A stretch of 64,000 nucleotides of DNA from an uncultured Vampirovibrio sp. (GCA_910578465.1 CAJTPW010000003.1:1-64000), one strand, 5' to 3'. Positions 41,954 through 50,664 are shown, counted from the first letter of the stretch. Program-made: numbers and translations. Notes: generated from the sequence alone by a model not told the origin.

Positions 41954-44404
41954 TTATGTATCAATGTTTGTTGCGTAGACTGCGTTTTGTTCAATGAAAT
42001 CGCGCCTCGGGGCAACGTTATCTCCCATTAATACGTCAAACAATTCATCGCAAAGCATAGCATCTTCAATGCTTACCTTCAAAAGAGTTCTGTTTGCAGG
42101 GTCCATTGTTGTTTCCCACAATTGCTGCGGCATCATTTCGCCAAGACCTTTAAACCTTTGAATTTGCATACCTTTTTTTCCTCTTTCATCAACGAGCCTT
42201 TGCAGCTGTGCAAAAGATGTGATTTCAGATTCGCCTTCGGGAGTTTCAAAGATTAATTTCTTTTCTTCTTCAATCAAAAATTCTCTGATTTTAGGATAAG
42301 AATTTTTCAATCTTTCAAATTCTTTTGATTTTATCATATGAGCTGTAATGGCAGCGGGTTCGATATCTTCGCCTAAATTTACTTTGATATAATATCTTGA
42401 AGTTTCAGGGTTTTGTGCTAGAGAAACGGAGTAATTCTTTGCTTCTTCGATGCCGTAATTTAGTGCGTGGTCTTCGATGTAGTGCGCTAAATATTCATAA
42501 ATTTCCTGCATTCTTGTTTCGTTTTCAAAATCGGCCTCTGTGATTTCAGAGCGGATTAAACCTCTGACAATGACAGACGGCATCTGATTGATTATCGGGT
42601 TATGGAAAGATTTATAGTACGTTGACATTGCATACAAAACATTTTCGAGGTTTTCACCCGTCAAAGATTTTGATTTTGTTTTATCGTATAAAACAACGCT
42701 TTTTATGCCGCGCTCGCGCACCATTCTATCCAACGCTCTGTCATCATACAGATATTCAGCCACTTTTCCGATTGTAACTTTATATAAAGGAGGCTGAGCG
42801 ATATAAACATAACCGTTATCAATCAATGGTTTTGCATATCTGAAAAAGAACGTCAAAAGAAGTGTTCTGATGTGAGCACCGTCAACATCGGCATCTGTCA
42901 TAAATATAATTTTATGATAGCGCAGCTTTTCGATATTTACTTCTTCTTCGTTTTTTGAAATGTTGATACCCATTGCCTGAATTAGAGACTGGATTTCGTT
43001 GTTGTTGTACATTTTATCCAAACGTGCACGTTCAACGTTTAAAATCTTACCTCTTAAAGGCAAAATCGCTTGAAACATTCTGTTTCTGCCCTGTTTAGCA
43101 GAACCGCCCGCAGAGTCTCCCTCAACGATATAGAGTTCACATTTTTCGGGTTCTCTGTTAGAGCAATCCGCAAGTTTTCCGGGTAAAGTTGAAGTTTCAA
43201 GAGCAGACTTTCTTCTTGTGAGCTCTCTTGCTTTTCTTGCTGCTTCACGGGCTCTTTGTGCCTGTAAGATTTTATCAACTATAAGTTTTGCAAATTTCGG
43301 GTTAAATTCAAGCCATTCCATAAATTTGTCACGAACGGCATCATTTACGATTGGTGTTACTTCCGCATTGCCGAGTTTTTCTTTTGTCTGTCCTTCAAAT
43401 TCGGGGTTTGGAATTTTAACGGAAACAATCGCCGTTAAACCTTCTCTAATATCTTCCCCTGCAAGGTTTTGATCGTTGTCTTTTATTAAATTATTTTTTC
43501 TTGCATAATCGTTAACAACCCTTGTAATGCCGTTTCTAAACCCTGTCAAATGTGTTCCGCCAAAGTGGGTGTTAATATTATTTGCAAAGCAAAGAACGTT
43601 TTCCGTATAAGCATCTGTATATTGCATTGCAATTTCAACCGAAACACCTTCAATCGCTTTTTCAATATATACGGGCTTTTCAAACATTACGTTTTTATTT
43701 TTATTCAAATGCTCCACATAGCTTGCGATACCGCCTTCATAGTGGAAAGTTTGTTCTTTATTGTTCTTTTTATCAATAAAAATGAGTTTCAAGCCTTTGT
43801 TTAAAAAGGCCATTTCACGAAATCTGTTTGCAATAACATCACAATCAATTTCCGTTGTTTCCGTAAAAATTTCAGGGTCAGCCCAGAAAGTTGTTTTAGT
43901 ACCTCTGTTTTCTGTCTCCCTTACTTTTTCAACAGGATTTACGGGTTCTCCTCTTAAATATTCCTGTCTATGAACCCATCCTTCGCGGGAAACTTCAACG
44001 ATATATTTTTCGGAAAGTGCGTTTACAACCGATGCACCTACACCATGCAGACCGCCTGATACTTTGTATCCGCCGTCTCCAAATTTACCTCCTGCATGGA
44101 GCACCGTATGAACGATTTCAAGAGCGGATTTTCCGCTGTCGGGTTTAATATCAACGGGGATACCGCGGCCGTTATCTTCAACCGTTACGGAATTATCCTC
44201 ATGGACTGTGATTGTAATTGTTGTACAGTATCCTGCAAGGCTTTCGTCGATTGAGTTATCAACGATTTCATAAATACAATGGTGTAAGCCTCTTTGAGAG
44301 GTTGAACCTATATACATCCCGGGGCGAAGCCTTACTGCTTCCAAGCCCTCTAAAACTCTGATATTACTGGCATCATAACTTTGGTTTGTTGTTGTGTTTG
44401 TCAT
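41954..44404 (-). CDS. gyrB: DNA gyrase subunit B
   Basis: The ATPase subunit of gyrase. GHKL ATPase motifs: EIVDNSIDE, EDNGRGIPV and GLHGVGASVVNAL. TOPRIM motifs: EGDSAGGSAKQGRNR and DADVDGAHIRTLLL. The end is QIQRFKGLGEMMPQQLW...NRTLLKV. At 816 residues it carries an insertion of about 160-170 residues in the TOPRIM-tail region, as in proteobacterial GyrB. AAGGAAAAGGC precedes the ATG, and a promoter lies at 44441-44468. Confidence 0.96.
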   Translation of the reverse strand: MTNTTTNQSYDASNIRVLEGLEAVRLRPGMYIGSTSQRGLHHCIYEIVDNSIDESLAGYCTTITITVHEDNSVTVEDNGRGIPVDIKPDSGKSALEIVHTVLHAGGKFGDGGYKVSGGLHGVGASVVNALSEKYIVEVSREGWVHRQEYLRGEPVNPVEKVRETENRGTKTTFWADPEIFTETTEIDCDVIANRFREMAFLNKGLKLIFIDKKNNKEQTFHYEGGIASYVEHLNKNKNVMFEKPVYIEKAIEGVSVEIAMQYTDAYTENVLCFANNINTHFGGTHLTGFRNGITRVVNDYARKNNLIKDNDQNLAGEDIREGLTAIVSVKIPNPEFEGQTKEKLGNAEVTPIVNDAVRDKFMEWLEFNPKFAKLIVDKILQAQRAREAARKARELTRRKSALETSTLPGKLADCSNREPEKCELYIVEGDSAGGSAKQGRNRMFQAILPLRGKILNVERARLDKMYNNNEIQSLIQAMGINISKNEEEVNIEKLRYHKIIFMTDADVDGAHIRTLLLTFFFRYAKPLIDNGYVYIAQPPLYKVTIGKVAEYLYDDRALDRMVRERGIKSVVLYDKTKSKSLTGENLENVLYAMSTYYKSFHNPIINQMPSVIVRGLIRSEITEADFENETRMQEIYEYLAHYIEDHALNYGIEEAKNYSVSLAQNPETSRYYIKVNLGEDIEPAAITAHMIKSKEFERLKNSYPKIREFLIEEEKKLIFETPEGESEITSFAQLQRLVDERGKKGMQIQRFKGLGEMMPQQLWETTMDPANRTLLKVSIEDAMLCDELFDVLMGDNVAPRRDFIEQNAVYATNIDT

Positions 44405-44422
44405 GCCTTTTCCTTTATAAAA

Positions 44423-44468
44423 ACCTGCCTCTATAGCAACATTGTACTATAAAAAGGCAGGTGTGCAA
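44423..44468 (-). promoter_or_regulatory. gyrB promoter embedded in a hairpin
   Basis: Minus strand: TTGCAC (44468-44463), 16 nt, TACAAT (44446-44441). ACCTGCCT (44462-44455) and AGGCAGGT (44430-44423) could pair across the -10 box, so a cruciform or an upstream-transcript hairpin might compete with promoter opening. Such supercoiling-sensitive control of gyrase is known elsewhere; here it is a guess. Confidence 0.45.
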
Positions 44469-44533
44469 ATTTAATGAAGTTCGTAAAGTTTTGTTTTCGC
44501 TTTTGGGTTTTGTTTTTTGTGTAATTTTGTTTT

Positions 44534-45220
44534 CAAATCCAAGGACACAGCGCACACCTGAAGCGCCCAGAGCTGTGTCGCTTACAGAATAAAATGAGCC
44601 GCTGTTAAGACAGTAAAAAGTACCTGATATTCCTGACCAAGAACAGTATGCCCAACAATTCCCGCTATCATACCCGCTGCTGCTTGCACCCGGGCAGCCG
44701 CCGCTTAGTTTATCGCACCGTAAGGCACCGTAATCCTCATATCTGTCACAGAACTGCTCTGCAGGATTTCTTTTTGCTTCAAGAAATCCAAATCCGGGAC
44801 ACAGCGCACACTAAAGGCGTTGGTATGGTCATTCCAGTTATTGTTGAACGTGCCACTATTCAAATAACGGTTATAGTAATTAGTGCCGCTATAGACCGTG
44901 CCTGACCATACATAGTTCGGGTTGCAGTTGTTATTGTAAGAGCCCGTGCAGCCGCTGCGATTCTGGCACTGCAAGGCACCGTAGCCTGAATAGTAGTCAC
45001 AGAGCTGCAGTCTGTAGTTCAAATCCAGGACACAGCGCACACCAGTAGAATATGTTCGAGGGTCTGAAACCCCATTGAATGTAATACCAAAGGTGCCTGA
45101 TTTCAAACGGTATCCCCATTTGTCGCCCGAGGCTGCAGAAGCCCATACGCCGTCCGGGAAGCAGTAGCCACCATTAGCAGCGCCCGGGCAGCCGCCGTAA
45201 TATTGGTTGCACTGCAAGGT
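44534..45220 (-). pseudogene. Cassette locus B: three partial lectin-like cassettes
   Basis: Three tandem units on the minus strand: 45019-45220, 44789-45009 and 44534-44758, in transcriptional order. Each has the pattern [SGYGALQC]-x-GCPG/GCTG-x-C-P-N/D-x-V-W-x(20-30)-VRCV. The first two are fused in one open frame (45253-44705); the third is in another frame (DYGALRC, GCPGAS, CSWSG, GVRCVLGFE). The regions between conserved words differ in sequence and length and are rich in Asn, Tyr, Ser, Gly. There is no N-terminal half, signal peptide or ribosome binding site. The locus lies between gyrB and a transporter gene, both on the same strand. Confidence 0.6.
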
Positions 45221-45230
45221 GGTCCGTAGG

Positions 45231-45429
45231 TTTTCAATGTGCGGCTGTGTCAAAAAACGGCAGGTGGTTTAATTCGGTAACATAAACTTTACCAAACGGC
45301 GGCTGATAAATTTTAGCGATAAACCGTAGAATGTACGGCCCTGCCTGACGATTTGAATTCCTCCGTCTGCTGAAATCCTTAGATTGCAACACTCTTGAAG
45401 GTAATTTCTAAAATCAATAATACCCGATA
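45231..45429 (-). repeat. Conserved block upstream of cassettes, copy B
   Basis: This matches 641-856 and 47182-47377. In this copy a 66-codon open stretch reads through to GIQIVRQGRTFYG and KFMLPN before a stop. Equivalent words are broken by frameshifts or stops in the other copies. Confidence 0.75.
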
Positions 45430-45470
45430 ATTCTTTATGACGGCAAATATATGAAGAAATACAGGGCAAG

Positions 45471-46718
45471 TTAACCGAGTTTTCCTTCTAAATCTTTGTT
45501 TGTCATAGCACACACGGCAGAATCGGACCATACGTTTTCAACGGTTTCAACCATATCTATAACAGCATAAACTGGTAATATTACTCCTAAAAGCCCTAAG
45601 TTTGCGCCAACGGATGACATTAAAGAAAGTGTTAAAAAGTAACATCCCATAGGCACGCCTGCATTTCCTATAGCGGCAAACACTGCGATAAAAAGCCATA
45701 AAATCATTGTTCCCAAAGTAAGCTCAATTCCTGAATTTTGCATAACAAAAAGAGAAGTAACCAAAATAAACGCAGCACAGCCGTTCATATTAATCGTTGT
45801 ACAAATAGGAAGCACAAATCTTGAAACAGAAGGGTTAATTTTAAGGTTATTTTCAGCAGTTGCAAGCGTTACAGGTAAAGTCCCCGCGGAGCTTTTTGTA
45901 AAGAATGCAACAACAAGTGCGGGAGACATTTTTTTAAACACATCAATCGGGTTTAATTTTCTTGCCAAAAGAAACAAAGGGATTATTATGAACATTTGAA
46001 TAATATTCCCGCCAAGGACTATGCCTGTGTATTTTCCAAGAGCACTTATGGCACTTCCTGATGTGATTTGTGCAAAAAGCTGGGCCGAAAATGCCGTAAT
46101 GCCAAGAGGAAGGGCCCAAATAAGCGCGCGGATGAGTACAAAAAGAAGCTCCTGCAGACCGTAAAAGGTTTTTATGAGTGCAGTTTTATTTTCCGTCTCG
46201 GGCGCAAAAGACAGGCCTATTCCTGCTGCTGCAGCTATTAATATTACGGATAAAATGTTTCCTGAAATTAAAGGCTGTAAAATGTTATTTGGTATGATTG
46301 AAAGGAGGTGTTGGTAATATGTAAGGTTTTGCGTATGGTTTTGAACGGGAATTCTTGGGGTTTGCCCTGCAACATTTAGGGAAATACTGTCAGGGGTAAA
46401 TAAAATATATAGCAAAAGTCCGATTAAAGCTGCACAAAAGGTTGTTAATATTGTATAAAAAGCCGTGTGTGCAAAAATTCGCCCTGTACTTTTCTTTGCA
46501 CCGAGTTTTGATAATGTTGTGATAACGGCAAGGGCAATTGTAGGAATTGCGACAAATTGAAAAAGCCTTGTGAAAACTGTTGCAAGGAAATTGAAAAGGT
46601 TGTTCAGTTTTGAAATCCCGAGACACCCTGCAAAAGCGCCGATAACAAGGGCTAATATCCATATTAAAAGTTGATTTTTATTGTTTCTAACTTGTACGTT
46701 TTTATTTTCATTTGTCAT
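45471..46718 (-). CDS. Dicarboxylate/amino acid:cation symporter (DAACS/SDF family)
   Basis: A secondary transporter of the GltP/SstT/DctA family that brings in glutamate, aspartate, serine or C4-dicarboxylates with Na+ or H+. The family re-entrant loop 1 motif is seen as FFTKSSAGTLPVT, the unwound TM7 as TTINMNGCAAF (family NMDGT), and loop 2 as GNAGVPMG. About eight membrane segments. I start it at 46718 (MTNENKNVQV): TATCAT lies 7 nt upstream, giving the leaderless spacing seen elsewhere, though the -35 is poor. Cassette locus C lies directly upstream. Confidence 0.88.
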   Translation of the reverse strand: MTNENKNVQVRNNKNQLLIWILALVIGAFAGCLGISKLNNLFNFLATVFTRLFQFVAIPTIALAVITTLSKLGAKKSTGRIFAHTAFYTILTTFCAALIGLLLYILFTPDSISLNVAGQTPRIPVQNHTQNLTYYQHLLSIIPNNILQPLISGNILSVILIAAAAGIGLSFAPETENKTALIKTFYGLQELLFVLIRALIWALPLGITAFSAQLFAQITSGSAISALGKYTGIVLGGNIIQMFIIIPLFLLARKLNPIDVFKKMSPALVVAFFTKSSAGTLPVTLATAENNLKINPSVSRFVLPICTTINMNGCAAFILVTSLFVMQNSGIELTLGTMILWLFIAVFAAIGNAGVPMGCYFLTLSLMSSVGANLGLLGVILPVYAVIDMVETVENVWSDSAVCAMTNKDLEGKLG

Positions 46719-46814
46719 AATGCCAATGATACCATTTTTTATATGCCATGATTTTATCATAAGCAAAAAAAGCGTTGCAGTTTAAAACAGGATATTTGAG
46801 TGTGTTTTTTGGTT

Positions 46815-47040
46815 CAAATCCGGGACACAGCGCACACTAAAGGCTTGGGTAGAGGGGTTAGTATTCTCATTGAGAGTACCATTATTCAAGTTCCTGTAAT
46901 AATAGTTACCACTGCTGCCTGGAGTGCTTGCCCATACGCAGTTAGGGTAGCAGTTGCCATTGTTGGCGCCCGGGCAGCCGCTGCTGTAGTGCGGATAACA
47001 CTGTAAGGCGCCGTAACCTGAACTGTTGTCACAGAGCTGC
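46815..47040 (-). pseudogene. Cassette locus C: single partial lectin-like cassette
   Basis: One unit within a 100-codon open frame (47084-46782). It reads LCDNSSGYGALQC, GCPGANNGNCYPNCVW, a variable stretch, then FSVRCVPDL. It is followed by a few codons and a stop just before the transporter gene. The frame starts MSENLKSLKRKEKYKQ without a ribosome binding site or secretion signal. It has the same organisation as loci A and B, with the conserved block about 140 nt upstream. Confidence 0.6.
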
Positions 47041-47181
47041 TTGTACTTTTCTTTTCGCTTCAAAGATTTCAGGTTTTCGGACACGGGGCGAAGCCGCAGA
47101 TTGTTAGCATTTTTGTTTAATTAAAGTGCCGCAATCTCTTTAACGGTCCTCATCCCTGAAATCTCTTCCGTTCCAAGAAAA

Positions 47182-47377
47182 TTTTCAATGTGCGGCTGTG
47201 TCTTTAATATAACGGGTAATTTAGTAAGGCAACATAAACTTTGCCGAACGATAGCTGCAAATTTGCAGCGCTAAACCGTGAAAACACGGCCCCGTTTGAC
47301 GATTTGAATTCCCGCTTCTGTTAAAATCCGTAAACCTTAACACTCTAAGGAAATTTCTGCCTTAATAATACCCGATA
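47182..47377 (-). repeat. Conserved block upstream of cassettes, copy C
   Basis: This is the third copy of the block at 641-856 and 45231-45429. It is separated from the cassette by an extra 140 nt absent from the other two loci. It ends near GCGGCAAATTGTGAAG, also recognisable in degenerate form at the other loci. Confidence 0.75.
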
Positions 47378-47425
47378 CCAAGCTGTGCGGCAAATTGTGA
47401 AGTGCGGTTTAAAAACTTAACAAAG

Positions 47426-47454
47426 TTGTAAAAAAATGGTGTTTAGAGTATAAA
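47426..47454 (+). promoter_or_regulatory. Promoter giving a leaderless trkA mRNA
   Basis: TTGTAA (47426-47431), 17 nt, TATAAA (47449-47454), then 7 nt to the ATG at 47462. No ribosome binding site. Confidence 0.6.
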
Positions 47455-47461
47455 GGGTGCT

Positions 47462-48814
47462 ATGAAAATTATAATTTACGGTGCAAATGAAATCGGTTCA
47501 ATTATTGCAACAGAATTTTTCGAAGATCACGATATAATTGTGATTGATTCGGATTCTGCCCGTTTAGAAAAGTTTAATAACCTTGATTTATCTACAATCG
47601 TGGGTGAAGCTTCAAACATAAATGTTTTAAAAGAGGCGGATATTAAAAATGCAGATGTGTTTATTGCCTGCACCTGTCTTGATGAAGCAAATATTGTTGC
47701 CTGTCTTATGGCAAAACAATTGTCAAATGCTCAGACTGCCTGCTTTGTTTCAAAGAAAGAATGCAGAAATTCATTGAGCATAATAAAAGAATCCATGCAA
47801 AAAGAAGGCGCTCTTTATATTGATTATGTTATTTGGCCTGAAAAACTTCTTGTACAGGAAATATTTAAAATTGTAACAGTGCCCGATGCGATAAATGTGG
47901 AAGATTTTTCTCAGGGAAAGGCAAAACTTCTTGAATACAGAATTAAAGAAAATTCATTTATTTTAAATAAGCAATTAAAAGACATTCCATTTGATGATGA
48001 AACTCTTGTTGTCGGGATAAAAAGGGACGAAGAACTGTTTATACCGAACGGTTATGATGAATTTAAGCTGAATGATAAGGCAATATTTATGGGAACACCC
48101 GAGGGGCTTGATATTGCGGCGTCCAAATTTTTTGTGGAAGAGAAAAATCCTCTTAAAAGTGTTACCATTATTGGCGGAGGGACTGTCGGTCTTGAGCTTG
48201 CAAAATCTTTTGAAAAAACTCCGATAAAAACAAAGCTTATTGAAAAAGATTACAAGCGGTGTGAATTTTTGTCCGAAAATTTGAAAAAGACGCTGATTTT
48301 AAACGGCGATGGAACAAACCTTGAGCTTTTAACGCAGGAAAACATTGGGGAGAGCAATGTTACAATTGCCGTAACAGACAGCGATGAGAAAAATTTACTC
48401 TGTTCTCTTCTTGTAAAACAGCTCGGTGTAAAAAGGGTTATAACCCGCGTGGGGCAAATGGCAACCGCTTCTTTGTTTGAAAAAGTCGGGGTGGATGTTG
48501 CGGTTTCACCAAAAAAAGCTGCGTTAAACGAAATTAAAAACAGAATTGTAGATTACAAAGAAGGTTTACTTGCAACGGTTGAGATGGGCCTTGCTGAAAT
48601 TCTTGAAATTAATATACCCGAGAATTTTGCAGATACCGCTTTAATGAATTTAACATTGCCAAAGCGCGGGGTTATTGCGATAATTCAAAGAGGCTCAAAG
48701 GTTATAATTCCAAAAGGCCAGACACTAATTCGCGGCGGCGATTCGCTTATTATCTTTACAAAAACGGACGATGCGGAAACTGTCAGAGCTTATTTTAACA
48801 AATTGGTGTCATAG
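47462..48814 (+). CDS. trkA: Trk potassium uptake regulatory subunit TrkA
   Basis: A cytosolic NAD-binding ring that gates the TrkH channel. It has two Rossmann RCK domains, each with a C-terminal ligand-binding part: IIIYGANEIGSIIA at the N-terminus and VTIIGGGTVGLELA at about 238. Acidic ends of the second strands (DSD and EKD) indicate NAD binding. 450 residues, typical. It is followed by trkH after 35 nt. The mRNA appears leaderless (promoter 47426-47454). Confidence 0.93.
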   Translation: MKIIIYGANEIGSIIATEFFEDHDIIVIDSDSARLEKFNNLDLSTIVGEASNINVLKEADIKNADVFIACTCLDEANIVACLMAKQLSNAQTACFVSKKECRNSLSIIKESMQKEGALYIDYVIWPEKLLVQEIFKIVTVPDAINVEDFSQGKAKLLEYRIKENSFILNKQLKDIPFDDETLVVGIKRDEELFIPNGYDEFKLNDKAIFMGTPEGLDIAASKFFVEEKNPLKSVTIIGGGTVGLELAKSFEKTPIKTKLIEKDYKRCEFLSENLKKTLILNGDGTNLELLTQENIGESNVTIAVTDSDEKNLLCSLLVKQLGVKRVITRVGQMATASLFEKVGVDVAVSPKKAALNEIKNRIVDYKEGLLATVEMGLAEILEINIPENFADTALMNLTLPKRGVIAIIQRGSKVIIPKGQTLIRGGDSLIIFTKTDDAETVRAYFNKLVS

Positions 48815-48849
48815 TTTTGTAATAAAATTTTATAGTATAATTTTTGAAA

Positions 48850-50310
48850 ATGAGAATTTATGTTGTAATAAATACGGTTGGAATAATCCTGAGGTATGTG
48901 GCGCTAATAATGCTTCTGCCTGTTATTTTTGCACTTTTTTATAAAGAATATTCTTCAATTCTGCCGTTTTTAACGGGTTTTTTGGTTTCGCTCGGTCTTG
49001 GAGGGCTTTTTTCTTTAAATAAAGCATCCGAAAAAGATATTGACACTATCAATAAAGCGGAAGCTCTTGCTACGGCGTTTTTTTCATGGGTATTGTTTGC
49101 CCTTGTATGTTCAATTCCGTATCTTTTTTATAACCTTGGTGTTGTAAATTCTTTGTTTGAAGCAGTTTCCGGGGTTTCAACAACGGGTGCTACAATCATA
49201 AATGATTTTTCACTTTATCCGAAAACATTTTTCTTTTACCGTTCTATGACCCAATGGTTTGGCGGTATGGGAATTATCGTACTGTTTATTGCGATTTTGC
49301 CGAAATTTTCCGTTGCAGGACGTCAGATGTTTTTTGCGGAATCTCCAAATCCTGTTGAAGAAAAAGTAACCCCAAGAATCCGCCATACGGCAAGCTGGCT
49401 CTGGGCAATTTATGTCGGCCTTACCGTTTTGCAGATTATTATTTTAAAATTTGCAGGTCTTGATTTTTTCCACAGTATTTGCACCTCCTTTTCAACAGTA
49501 GGTGCGGGAGGGTTTTCTCCGAATGCTGACAGTACTATAGGTTATGGGAGCAACTTTATAACCGTCATTATTATGATATTTGCATTTCTTGCCGGAACAA
49601 ACTTTATTATCCTCTATAAATTTTTTATTCAGGGAAAATTCAAAGCGCCCTTTAAAAGTGAGGAGTTTTTAACATATCTTTCCGTGGTGCTTATTTTGGG
49701 CGGGCTTATTTCGCTTTCTCTTTGTTTAAATTCAGGGTATACTCCAAAGGATGGAATTATAGCTGGGCTTTTTCAAACAATCAGTGTTATGACATCAACA
49801 GGTTTTGCCTCCGTTGATTTTGCAGCCTGGGATTTTTCAAGCAAACTACTTCTTTTTATGGCAATGTTTGTAAGCGCTTCGGCGATTTCTGCCTGCGGCG
49901 GTTTAAAAATTACAAGGTGGATATTTGTTTTTAAGTATATCAAAAGGGAATTGAATAAAATTATGCACCCGAACGGGGTTTACCCTATCCGTCTTGAGGG
50001 CGGGGTTGTAAACTCTGAAACCGCACAGCAGATTATGGCATTTGTTGTTTTTTATTTTGCACTTTTCGGTATAACTGCTTTTATTACAGGATTTATTGAG
50101 CAAAACTCCACAATTGCAGTTGTAGGCTCTATTTCAATGCTTGGAAACATAGGCCCGGGGTTTGGGGCATTAGGGCCGATGGAGAGCTTTGACAGCCTTC
50201 ATACTGCTACAAAGTTTGTATTTATGTTCAATATGCTGATTGGCAGGCTTGAATTAATACCTTTCTTAGCCATTCTTCATAAGGATTTATGGGCAATAAA
50301 GAAAGGGTAA
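48850..50310 (+). CDS. trkH: Trk potassium uptake channel TrkH
   Basis: A membrane K+ channel subunit with four M1-P-M2 repeats. Selectivity-filter-like loops: SGVSTTGAT (about 110), FSTVGAGGF, MTSTGFAS and MLGNIGPGF. FRSMTQWFGGMGI is a family signature. I start it at the ATG 48850 (MRIYVV); an in-frame TTG lies 6 nt before. TATAAT at 48836-48841 ends 8 nt before the ATG, so it may also have its own near-leaderless promoter. It forms the K+ uptake pair with trkA. Confidence 0.93.
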   Translation: MRIYVVINTVGIILRYVALIMLLPVIFALFYKEYSSILPFLTGFLVSLGLGGLFSLNKASEKDIDTINKAEALATAFFSWVLFALVCSIPYLFYNLGVVNSLFEAVSGVSTTGATIINDFSLYPKTFFFYRSMTQWFGGMGIIVLFIAILPKFSVAGRQMFFAESPNPVEEKVTPRIRHTASWLWAIYVGLTVLQIIILKFAGLDFFHSICTSFSTVGAGGFSPNADSTIGYGSNFITVIIMIFAFLAGTNFIILYKFFIQGKFKAPFKSEEFLTYLSVVLILGGLISLSLCLNSGYTPKDGIIAGLFQTISVMTSTGFASVDFAAWDFSSKLLLFMAMFVSASAISACGGLKITRWIFVFKYIKRELNKIMHPNGVYPIRLEGGVVNSETAQQIMAFVVFYFALFGITAFITGFIEQNSTIAVVGSISMLGNIGPGFGALGPMESFDSLHTATKFVFMFNMLIGRLELIPFLAILHKDLWAIKKG

Positions 50311-50329
50311 CCGAATTTGCCAAACATCC

Positions 50330-50357
50330 TTGAAATCTGCAATTAATAAGTTATAAT
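50330..50357 (+). promoter_or_regulatory. Antisense promoter at small-peptide locus 2
   Basis: TTGAAA (50330-50335), 16 nt, TATAAT (50352-50357). GTAGGG begins 6 nt after the -10 box, exactly as in locus 1. It predicts an RNA antisense to the peptide gene at 50397-50486, starting with the hairpin. Confidence 0.62.
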
Positions 50358-50363
50358 AAAGAA

Positions 50364-50400
50364 GTAGGGAGAGGTCAAAAGACCTCTGTCCAATCCCTAC
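50364..50400. terminator. Hairpin overlapping the stop codon of small peptide 2
   Basis: GTAGGG...CCCTAC as outer stem, with GAGGTC-aaaa-GACCTC as inner stem. The peptide's TAG stop lies in the CCCTAC arm on the other strand. Same plan as 7039-7098, with different inner sequence. Confidence 0.65.
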
Positions 50401-50486
50401 AGGTTATTAGCAATAACTACTAAAAGCTGTCCGAGTGTCCAAAGGGCAGCTTTTATCATTATCACCAATACTTGCTGCTTTGTCAT
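50397..50486 (-). CDS. 29-residue hydrophobic peptide, type I toxin-like (copy 2)
   Basis: GGAAAGGAGG about 7 nt before the ATG, then MTKQQVLVIMIKAALWTL and GQLLVVIANNL, a charged start and one hydrophobic helix. The TAG stop lies in the GTAGGG...CCCTAC hairpin. The mRNA promoter is an extended -10 (TGCTATAAT, 50578-50586); the expected 5' end ATAGGGC can pair with the 3' CCCTA. An opposing promoter (50330-50357) predicts an antisense RNA. The peptide does not align with that of locus 1, but the flanking architecture is shared. Function inferred only. Confidence 0.6.
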   Translation of the reverse strand: MTKQQVLVIMIKAALWTLGQLLVVIANNL

Positions 50487-50577
50487 AGTTGCCTCCTTTC
50501 CATACACCTTTGTCCAACAAAAAGATTGCTGTGTATGAGTAAAGGATTTCACTATCAAGGGAAGCCCTATAGAAAAT

Positions 50578-50586
50578 ATTATAGCA
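50578..50586 (-). promoter_or_regulatory. Extended -10 promoter of small peptide 2
   Basis: TGCTATAAT on the minus strand, about 90 nt before the ATG. No good -35. The predicted transcript begins about 7 nt downstream with ATAGGGCTTCCC, matching the GTAGGGC start in locus 1. Confidence 0.5.
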
Positions 50587-50664
50587 TGCAGGGTGTAATT
50601 TATTGCACTGTGGGGCTGCGGGCAAGGTTTAACGTTATATGGCAGAGCTTAATGTCGCGGCGTT

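Noticed and set aside
46811..46825. GGTTCAAATCC looks like a tRNA T-arm
   Set aside because: It is the minus-strand coding word for the end of a cassette and the start of the next. No acceptor stem, D-arm or anticodon arm can be drawn, and the same word recurs in several cassettes.
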